A stretch of DNA of 36,929 nucleotides from positions 1 through 36,929 of the forward strand of contig JAGVNU010000013.1 in the NCBI GenBank assembly GCA_020053105.1, written 5' to 3'. Below are positions 31,996 to 36,929 of the stretch, piece after piece. Made by a program: the position numbers and the translations under genes. Position 1 is the first letter of the stretch, and every line of letters starts with the position of its first letter. The notes beneath the pieces were generated by a model. The model searched no databases and was not told where the DNA came from. It was given only the letters and a program-made list of their open reading frames with translations. Source of the DNA: Thermodesulfovibrionia bacterium. GTDB taxonomy: Bacteria; Nitrospirota; Thermodesulfovibrionia; UBA6902.

Positions 31996-33852
31996 ATGGA
32001 AATTAGTGTCATAGTTACGGCGTTAACAGCATCAGCGGAATTGAGAAGACATATAAGTAAAGGCATTGCGGTTTTTCTTCTGACGATTATTTTCGGCTGT
32101 GCCACGGCCCCCGTGCCGCTGACGATAAGGCATGAGAAAACACCCTTCCGGAGTGAACCTGTCCCGAATGTTCAGCAGCGCGGCGAAGATGGATCTGCCC
32201 CGGCAGGAGGAAAAGGCAGCGGTCCTGCGGCTTCGCAGGTCAGCGAGCAGGAGATGATCGATAAGATATCAGCGGCCTTTACCGCTGAACTTATGCAAAA
32301 GCTCAAGGACCAGATCATGGCCCAGGTCCGGGAGGAGTTGTCCAGGGAGCTTCAGGACCGTGAGAAAGAACAGATCGGAAAGATCACTGCGAGTGTCACC
32401 GAGGAGATCAGGAAAAACATACCTGAGCAGTTGAAGACCGAAACGCAGGAGGCGCTGCCTGAGGAAATCAAGACAGCAGCCGCTGTCCCTGCCGTTGAAG
32501 AGGCGTCTGAGCAAGAGCAAGAAAAGATCGCGGAGATCAATCAGAAAGTGTCGTATGTTGAACAGAAGATCGCGGAACTGCTGTACGGCGGAAAGGTCGC
32601 AGAGCTTGCCGCAGCCGCGCCTGAGTGGAGCAAGCGCGTGCGTTTCAGCGGCGATGTTCGCTTGCGGTATGAGTATGACCGTTTTGACGAAAACAACTCT
32701 GACGAGTTCCTCAGGATATCTCAGGGCACTGACACGCGGGAGCTTATGAACACGCGGTCGAACCAGTATCGCTTTAAGTACCGGGTTCGTTTCGGCACTG
32801 AGCTGGACATCTCGGAAAACCCGGCCGGAACTCATAAGCTGCAGGCCGCGTTGCGCCTGGCTACCGGCAATTCGTCAAACCCGGTTTCAACCAATACCCT
32901 TTTGGGAGATTATATGAACAAGGACGGTATAGTCATGGAGCAGGCCTATCTCAAGCTTAATCAGAAGACACTTGAGTACAATCCTACCCTCTTCACAATA
33001 TACGGTGGCAGGATGCCCAACCCTTGGTTTTCATCAGACCTTGTATGGGACAGTGATTTGAACTTCGAGGGGCTTGCGCTGAGTTTGCGGAAACCAATTA
33101 CAGACTCATGGACATTTTATCTTACCGAAGGCGCTTTCCCCCTGCAGTATGACGACCTCTCTACCAAGGCCAAGTGGCTCGCGGGAGGACAGATCGGGGT
33201 GGAAAAGAAAGAGAAGAAAGGGATATCCGCGAAGGTCGGGGCGGCCTACTATTTATTCAGTAACATCACCGGCGTGAGAAACAATAATCCCCTGGACAGA
33301 AGCGGCCCCACCGACTGGTCTGCCCCCCAGTATCAGCAAAGGGGAAATACCTTATTCTGGATCGATCCGGACAACAGTTTCAAGGTGGGTCTTGCTTCAA
33401 AGTTCAGGGAGATGAATCTTACCGGTACCCTCGATATCGGGTTCTGGGACCCTGTTCATGTCGTGCTACTTGGCGATTATGTCAAGAACTACGGGTTTGA
33501 TAAATCCGAGGTCTCTGATCTTACAGGTCTTGCAGACCCTGAAAAAGATATTGCAGGTTATCAGTTCGGGATGTCCGTTGATTCCCCTGCTATTGAGACA
33601 CCCGACGACTGGGTCCCGTCCTGGAAGGCGTATCTCTATTATAAATACCTGGGGGGCGACGCTGTAGTGGATGCCTTCACGGATTCTGATTTTCACCTGG
33701 GAGGCACCAATGCCAGGGGCTGGATACTGGGTGCTGAATACGGACTGATGAAGAACGCCTGGCTTACCCTTCGATGGCTGACTGCGGATGAGATAGGCGG
33801 CCCTCCGTTGGCGATCGATGTGCTGCAGGTGGATTTAAATGCAAGATTTTAA
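31996..33852 (+). CDS. putative outer-membrane porin with N-terminal coiled coil
   Basis: 618 residues. After a hydrophobic segment comes a possible lipobox (IIFGCATAP, Cys about 36). Residues 50-85 are low complexity and 85-200 form a charged coiled coil (many Glu/Lys/Gln repeats), followed by a barrel domain of the 'putative porin' type (about 212-618: VRFSGDVRLRYEYDRFDENN, YRFKYRVRFGTELDISEN, IYGGRMPNPWFSSDLVWDSDLNFEG, ending VLQVDLNARF). The coiled coil may reach into the periplasm toward the TonB-like or coiled-coil partner. The final Phe is typical of BAM substrates. The start is uncertain because the ribosome site is poor. Confidence 0.83.
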   Translation: MEISVIVTALTASAELRRHISKGIAVFLLTIIFGCATAPVPLTIRHEKTPFRSEPVPNVQQRGEDGSAPAGGKGSGPAASQVSEQEMIDKISAAFTAELMQKLKDQIMAQVREELSRELQDREKEQIGKITASVTEEIRKNIPEQLKTETQEALPEEIKTAAAVPAVEEASEQEQEKIAEINQKVSYVEQKIAELLYGGKVAELAAAAPEWSKRVRFSGDVRLRYEYDRFDENNSDEFLRISQGTDTRELMNTRSNQYRFKYRVRFGTELDISENPAGTHKLQAALRLATGNSSNPVSTNTLLGDYMNKDGIVMEQAYLKLNQKTLEYNPTLFTIYGGRMPNPWFSSDLVWDSDLNFEGLALSLRKPITDSWTFYLTEGAFPLQYDDLSTKAKWLAGGQIGVEKKEKKGISAKVGAAYYLFSNITGVRNNNPLDRSGPTDWSAPQYQQRGNTLFWIDPDNSFKVGLASKFREMNLTGTLDIGFWDPVHVVLLGDYVKNYGFDKSEVSDLTGLADPEKDIAGYQFGMSVDSPAIETPDDWVPSWKAYLYYKYLGGDAVVDAFTDSDFHLGGTNARGWILGAEYGLMKNAWLTLRWLTADEIGGPPLAIDVLQVDLNARF

Positions 33853-33867
33853 GTCTGGAGGTAATAA

Positions 33868-34554
33868 ATGAACAGTATGTCCCGGCCGTTAAAAATCATA
33901 ATCCCCCTGGCGGCGCTCATTATCGGCCTGATCATCGGATTGAGCATAGGCAACAGCAGAGTCAATAAGGAGCGGGAGGCGGCGCATGAAAAGATCAAAG
34001 AGGCCGGAAAGAAAGTCGCCTTCATGCAGAAAAAGATGGCGGAGGGGAAATATGAAACGTCTGTTTCCGAACAACAGTCACAGGCGGAACTGGACAAACT
34101 CAGAAGCGAGAGGCAGGCCCTTGATGCGCAGTTAATTAAACTGAACGGACAGATGCAGGGGCAGGAGCTGAGGATCAAGGCATCGGAAGAGGCGGCTGTC
34201 AGGGCCGATAAAGAGGTCCGGGAAATGGGACGGAAGAACAAAGACCTTGACAGTGAGCTGAAAAAGCTGACCGAAGAAAAGCAGGCGCTTCAGGCAGGGT
34301 TGAAAACAGCCGCGGCTGAGAAAAAGACCGTCCAGGCTGAACAGGAAAAGACAGCGCAGGACCTGGGCCGCTGCAAGGCGAATAATGCCGACCTCGGCAT
34401 TATTGCAGAGGAGCTGGTGACAAATTACAGGAACAAGGGATTGGGGACAATCCTTCTGGAGAAGGAGCCCCTGACTCAGGTAAAGAAGGTGGAGCTGGAG
34501 CAGCTCCTCCAGCAGTACCGCGAGGAAATCGAAAAAAAGAAAATCAATAAATAA
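33868..34554 (+). CDS. membrane-anchored periplasmic coiled-coil protein
   Basis: 228 residues. One N-terminal membrane helix (about 8-27: IIIPLAALIIGLIIGLSIG), then a continuous charged coiled coil (about 35-175) and a conserved-looking C-terminal segment (NYRNKGLGTILLEKEPLTQVKKVELEQLLQQYREE). No enzymatic domain recognised. I believe similar proteins occur in other haemagglutinin/ExbBD loci, but this is from memory. It probably forms a periplasmic scaffold with the porin's coiled coil. Preceded by GGAGG and 15 bases from the porin stop. Confidence 0.7.
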   Translation: MNSMSRPLKIIIPLAALIIGLIIGLSIGNSRVNKEREAAHEKIKEAGKKVAFMQKKMAEGKYETSVSEQQSQAELDKLRSERQALDAQLIKLNGQMQGQELRIKASEEAAVRADKEVREMGRKNKDLDSELKKLTEEKQALQAGLKTAAAEKKTVQAEQEKTAQDLGRCKANNADLGIIAEELVTNYRNKGLGTILLEKEPLTQVKKVELEQLLQQYREEIEKKKINK

Positions 34555-34571
34555 AGTGAGGTAAAAGAAAA

Positions 34572-35585
34572 ATGCTGAGAAGAGTTATAACTTATCATAT
34601 CGTGTTAATGGTTGTCAGTCTCATGGCTATGTCCTTTCCCGCCGGGGCGGAAGATGCGAAGCCCCAGCCAGCCAATAAAGCGGCCATGGTGAACGGGTCG
34701 CCGATTGAAAAGGCGGAATTTGATGAAGCGGTCCTGAAGATCCAGAGGAGGCTTCTGGAGTTCGGGAGACCTCTCACTGCTCAACAGGTTGTATCTGTGC
34801 AAATGGACGTGCTCGAAAGTCTGGTCCGGCTGGAGATACTCCATCAGGAGGGCCGGAAAGCGGGCATAAAGTCTGATGAAAATGCCATCGATAAAGAAAT
34901 CGAGACTTTCAAGAAGCAGTTTGCGAATGAGACGGAATTCAAAAATGAATTGAGCAGGAGTAATATATCGGAGGAGATATTGCGGTCACGACTGGAGAGG
35001 AACAGCGCAGTGCAGCAATATATCGAGCGGAACTTTTCTGCAAAGGTTGAGGTGCCTGACAACGACATGGTTGCCTATTACGAAAGCCGACTGGACCTCT
35101 TCAAGCAGTCGCAGCAGGTCCGGGTCAGCCACATCCTTATCCACTCTGACCCGCAATGGGAGGCCTCCCGCAAGCAGGAGGCGCGCAGTAAGGCCGAACA
35201 AATACTGAAGGGCCTTAAGAAAGGCGAGGATTTTGCGGCCCTTGCACGGAGTCAATCTGACGGTCCAACAAGAACAAGCGGCGGTGATCTGGGCTATATC
35301 AAAACAGGACAACTCGAAAAACAGCTCGAAAGTGTTGTCTCCAGTCTGAAGCCGGGAGAAACAAGTGAAATTGTCGAAACGGACTATGGGTTCCACCTGT
35401 TCAGAGTGTTCGACAGAAAGCCGGAAACCATCCTGGCATATGACAGCGTCAAAGAGCAGATACGCCAGCTTCTTCGTATGGAAAAGGCAAAGCAGGAGGC
35501 GGACCTCTACGCAAAATCCCTGCGCGAGAAGGCCGCTGTGGAGATACTTCTGAAAGATGAAATCAGCTTTGCAAAACAGCTCTGA
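34572..35585 (+). CDS. SurA/PrsA-like parvulin peptidyl-prolyl isomerase
   Basis: 337 residues. Signal peptide about 1-26 (FPAGAED), an N-terminal SurA-type helical chaperone domain (about 30-180: AAMVNGSPIEKAEFDEAVLK, LVRLEILHQEGRKAGI), then one parvulin domain (about 185-290: VRVSHILIHSD, FAALARSQSDG, GGDLGYIKTGQL, SEIVETDYGFHLFRVFD). It is a periplasmic folding factor for outer-membrane or secreted proteins, probably the barrels and giant exoprotein of this operon. It is the last gene of the run that begins at 15515. Confidence 0.93.
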   Translation: MLRRVITYHIVLMVVSLMAMSFPAGAEDAKPQPANKAAMVNGSPIEKAEFDEAVLKIQRRLLEFGRPLTAQQVVSVQMDVLESLVRLEILHQEGRKAGIKSDENAIDKEIETFKKQFANETEFKNELSRSNISEEILRSRLERNSAVQQYIERNFSAKVEVPDNDMVAYYESRLDLFKQSQQVRVSHILIHSDPQWEASRKQEARSKAEQILKGLKKGEDFAALARSQSDGPTRTSGGDLGYIKTGQLEKQLESVVSSLKPGETSEIVETDYGFHLFRVFDRKPETILAYDSVKEQIRQLLRMEKAKQEADLYAKSLREKAAVEILLKDEISFAKQL

Positions 35586-35642
35586 TAAATGACAAATGTG
35601 ATCCCATACATGGGAAACTATAACGTATCGCTGTGCCTGCTA

Positions 35643-35699
35643 ATGTTAAATAATCTTAACCTCCCTGTAACGCACATGTAACAGGCGGTCCTTTATAAT
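35643..35699 (+). promoter_or_regulatory. Pho-box-like array E with consensus -10
   Basis: TCTTAAC (35654-35660), CTGTAAC (35665-35671) and ATGTAAC (35676-35682) are 11 bp apart. A weaker half-site, ATGTTAA, lies at 35643. An 11-nt spacer leads to a perfect TATAAT (35694-35699). It drives the small gene at 35733 with a leader of about 30 nt. This is the clearest promoter of the set. Confidence 0.68.
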
Positions 35700-35732
35700 C
35701 TGTCTATAGCTTATGTTAAGGAGGTAGCAGGC

Positions 35733-35951
35733 ATGAGATCAATAGGAGTTGTAAAGTGTCCAAATCTTAAAGGCAGTATCGGCGGGAGTGTTTGTGAAGC
35801 TGCCAGTAATCTTATTACAAATATGGAAGGGGTTGAAATCAAATTATGCATGAGCAGGCATCATGAAGCATGTTCCGTATATAAACGGTCGCTGCAGAAT
35901 ATGATCGAGTTCGGCTCGTACTCAATCAGCTTGCACAGCCTGGAGCATTGA
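35733..35951 (+). CDS. 72-residue four-cysteine protein
   Basis: Not assigned to a known family. Four cysteines (Cys9, Cys21, Cys39, Cys47) and two adjacent histidines (SRHHEAC) suggest metal binding or redox function. No signal peptide, so probably cytoplasmic. It is supported as a gene by a near-perfect ribosome site (AAGGAGG) and by promoter array E directly upstream. The stop lies two bases before the preferred start of the ArsC-like gene, so they form an operon. Confidence 0.75.
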   Translation: MRSIGVVKCPNLKGSIGGSVCEAASNLITNMEGVEIKLCMSRHHEACSVYKRSLQNMIEFGSYSISLHSLEH

Positions 35952-35953
35952 TC

Positions 35954-36391
35954 GTGAAGAAAAAGAAGGTCCTCTTCGTATGCATCCATAACAGCGCGCG
36001 CAGCCAGATGGCCGAGGCAATTTTAAACACCCTGGGGGCGGACAGGTTTGAGGCTGAAAGCGCAGGACTCGAACCTGGGGCGTTGAACCCCCTCGTCGTG
36101 GAGGTCATGAAGGAAACAGGGACAGATATTTCCCGGAATGCAACAAAAAGTGTTTTTGATTTCCTCAGGCAGGGGAAGCTGTTCCATTATGTTATAACCG
36201 TGTGTGATGAAACCAGCGGTCAGAGATGCCCTGTCTTTCCGGGATTTGCAAAGAGGCTGCACTGGAGTTTCCCCGACCCTTCAGCGCTGAAAGGGACACA
36301 TGAAGAAAAACTTCAGGAGACAAGAAAGATACGGGATGCAATCAAGGCAAAGATAGAAGCGTGGATAAAGGAAACGGTTGAAACAAAATAA
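35954..36391 (+). CDS. ArsC-like reductase / low-molecular-weight phosphatase fold
   Basis: 145 residues. The P-loop [14 protein letters not shown] (C-x5-R-S) and the second redox region [18 protein letters not shown] match the thioredoxin-coupled arsenate reductase branch of the low-molecular-weight tyrosine phosphatase fold. With all three cysteines present, arsenate reduction is more likely than protein tyrosine phosphatase activity. It is cytoplasmic. No ars efflux gene is in view, but arsenate enters through phosphate uptake, which fits the Pho-box-like promoter. A TTG at 35948 is in frame; I chose the GTG at 35954 because GGAG lies eight bases before it. Confidence 0.87.
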   Translation: MKKKKVLFVCIHNSARSQMAEAILNTLGADRFEAESAGLEPGALNPLVVEVMKETGTDISRNATKSVFDFLRQGKLFHYVITVCDETSGQRCPVFPGFAKRLHWSFPDPSALKGTHEEKLQETRKIRDAIKAKIEAWIKETVETK

Positions 36392-36450
36392 GCTTAATGC
36401 CTGGGGGAAAACCATACCGCCACGGCTTCAGCGGCTGAAATGTTACAAAA

Positions 36451-36496
36451 ATTTAATATATTCTTCATCATTGCGCAACATAGCATGTATATCATA
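36451..36496 (+). promoter_or_regulatory. Pho-box-like array H, degenerate
   Basis: ATTTAAT (36451-36457), TCTTCAT (36462-36468) and a weak GCGCAAC (36473-36479) at 11-bp steps, then TATCAT (36490-36495) or ATCATA (36491-36496) after 10-11 nt. It lies just upstream of the zinc-ribbon gene. The weakest member of the set; without the others I would not have called it. Confidence 0.38.
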
Positions 36497-36501
36497 ATAA
36501 T

Positions 36502-36801
36502 ATGAAAACAGATACTGTCATGACCGACAAGGCAGAGATACAGTGCCCAGCCTGTTCTGCTGATGCAGTATACAAAAACGGCAGGATCAAGACAGGGAAG
36601 CAGCGTTACCTGTGTCTTATGTGCAGCAGGCAATTCACCATGGGGACAAGGAAGCCGATGGTACAGGGCAAGCCGGTGTGTCCTGAATGCGGGAAGCCCA
36701 TGAATGTTTATAAGCTGGAGGGCAATGTCATCAGGTTCAGATGTTCGGGATATCCGGTATGCAAAACCTTCAAAAAATTTATGCTTAAGGAGGAATTATG
36801 A
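36502..36801 (+). CDS. double zinc-ribbon protein (IS1/InsA-type N-terminal zinc domain)
   Basis: 99 residues. The first zinc ribbon (about 15-45: CPAC ... YKNGRIKTGKQRYLCLMCSRQFT) matches the N-terminal zinc-binding domain of IS1-type transposases. The second (about 60-92) has CPEC and two more cysteines in FRCSGYPVC. There is no catalytic domain, and I see no inverted repeats, so this is not an insertion sequence. It is probably a DNA-binding or small regulatory protein. Its stop overlaps the start of the next gene by four bases. Confidence 0.75.
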   Translation: MKTDTVMTDKAEIQCPACSADAVYKNGRIKTGKQRYLCLMCSRQFTMGTRKPMVQGKPVCPECGKPMNVYKLEGNVIRFRCSGYPVCKTFKKFMLKEEL

Positions 36802-36929
36802 GCTATTACATGCACAATATTCCGGGAAGACTCAGGGTAAAGAGCCCGCGTCTGAGAAGAAACGATGCCGGTGCAGACGAACTCCGCATGGCGCTCAGCA
36901 CCATGCAGGGTATTGCCGCAATTGAGTTC
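36798..36929 (+). CDS. HMA_2-like heavy-metal-associated domain protein, N-terminal part
   Basis: The first 44 codons only; the gene runs out of the window. MSYYMHNIPGRLRVKSPRLRR and the later TMQGIAAIEF match the start of the HMA_2 family, a ferredoxin-like fold related to heavy-metal-associated domains but lacking the CxxC here. The ATG follows AAGGAGG and overlaps the previous stop. Confidence 0.75.
   Translation, partial: MSYYMHNIPGRLRVKSPRLRRNDAGADELRMALSTMQGIAAIEF

Noticed and set aside
36502-36801. Insertion sequence of IS1 type
   Set aside because: Only the zinc-ribbon part is present, with no catalytic domain, terminal inverted repeats or target duplication.
1-36929. CRISPR arrays, tRNA or rRNA genes, prophage or integrase
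   Set aside because: No regularly spaced direct repeats of CRISPR type, no cloverleaf or rRNA-like segments and no phage or recombinase genes were seen by eye.

Overview
The window looks like chromosomal DNA of a Gram-negative, biofilm-forming bacterium with an exosortase/PEP-CTERM surface system. The gene families (PEP-CTERM-type exopolysaccharide export, GEMM-type c-di-GMP riboswitches, a short zinc-ribbon protein next to an HMA_2-like protein) suggest Nitrospirota (Thermodesulfovibrionia-like) or Desulfobacterota. No rRNA or marker gene is present, so this placement is inference. I saw no tRNA, rRNA, CRISPR array, prophage or complete insertion sequence.

Layout. (1) 1-6095: end of an exopolysaccharide locus: WecG/TagA-type glycosyltransferase (partial), WecB epimerase, Wza-like export protein, outer-membrane beta-barrel, Wzz/GumC chain-length protein and a BY-kinase-like ATPase. 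(2) 6096-9426: a secreted subtilase with a C-terminal sorting-like tail, a CBM48 protein and an exosortase with all three catalytic residues. (3) 9427-14011: two tandem promoter arrays, a 46-residue protein, a structured leader ending in a c-di-GMP-type riboswitch, a PEP-CTERM protein, an 18-cysteine PstS-like secreted protein, a DsbA-like oxidoreductase interrupted by an in-frame TGA exactly at its active-site cysteine (predicted selenocysteine), and a second PEP-CTERM-like protein. (4) 14061-15119, minus strand: a second subtilase under a canonical c-di-GMP-I riboswitch with a terminator platform. (5) 15360-35585: a long apparent operon for two-partner secretion: small protein, FKBP/SlyD-like isomerase, FhaC/ShlB transporter, 3519-residue filamentous-haemagglutinin-like exoprotein, LamG-ExbB fusion, ExbD, TonB-like protein, porin, coiled-coil protein and SurA-like chaperone. 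(6) 35586-36929: a four-cysteine small protein, an ArsC-like reductase, a zinc-ribbon protein and an HMA_2-like protein (partial).

How it fits together. The region makes and exports polysaccharide, sorts tagged proteins to the envelope and secretes a giant adhesin with periplasmic folding helpers and its own TonB-ExbB-ExbD energy module. Two c-di-GMP riboswitches tie a PEP-CTERM protein and a protease to biofilm signalling. Eight intergenic regions carry heptamers repeated every 11 bp, each ending about 10-11 nt before a -10-like hexamer. This is the architecture of PhoB/OmpR-family activated promoters. With the PstS-like protein it suggests that phosphate limitation (or another PhoB-family signal) controls most of the window.

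The two strongest candidates for new biology are the predicted Sec-containing (U-P-Y-C) DsbA-like protein, with a plausible bacterial SECIS hairpin, and the shared Pho-box-like promoter arrays.
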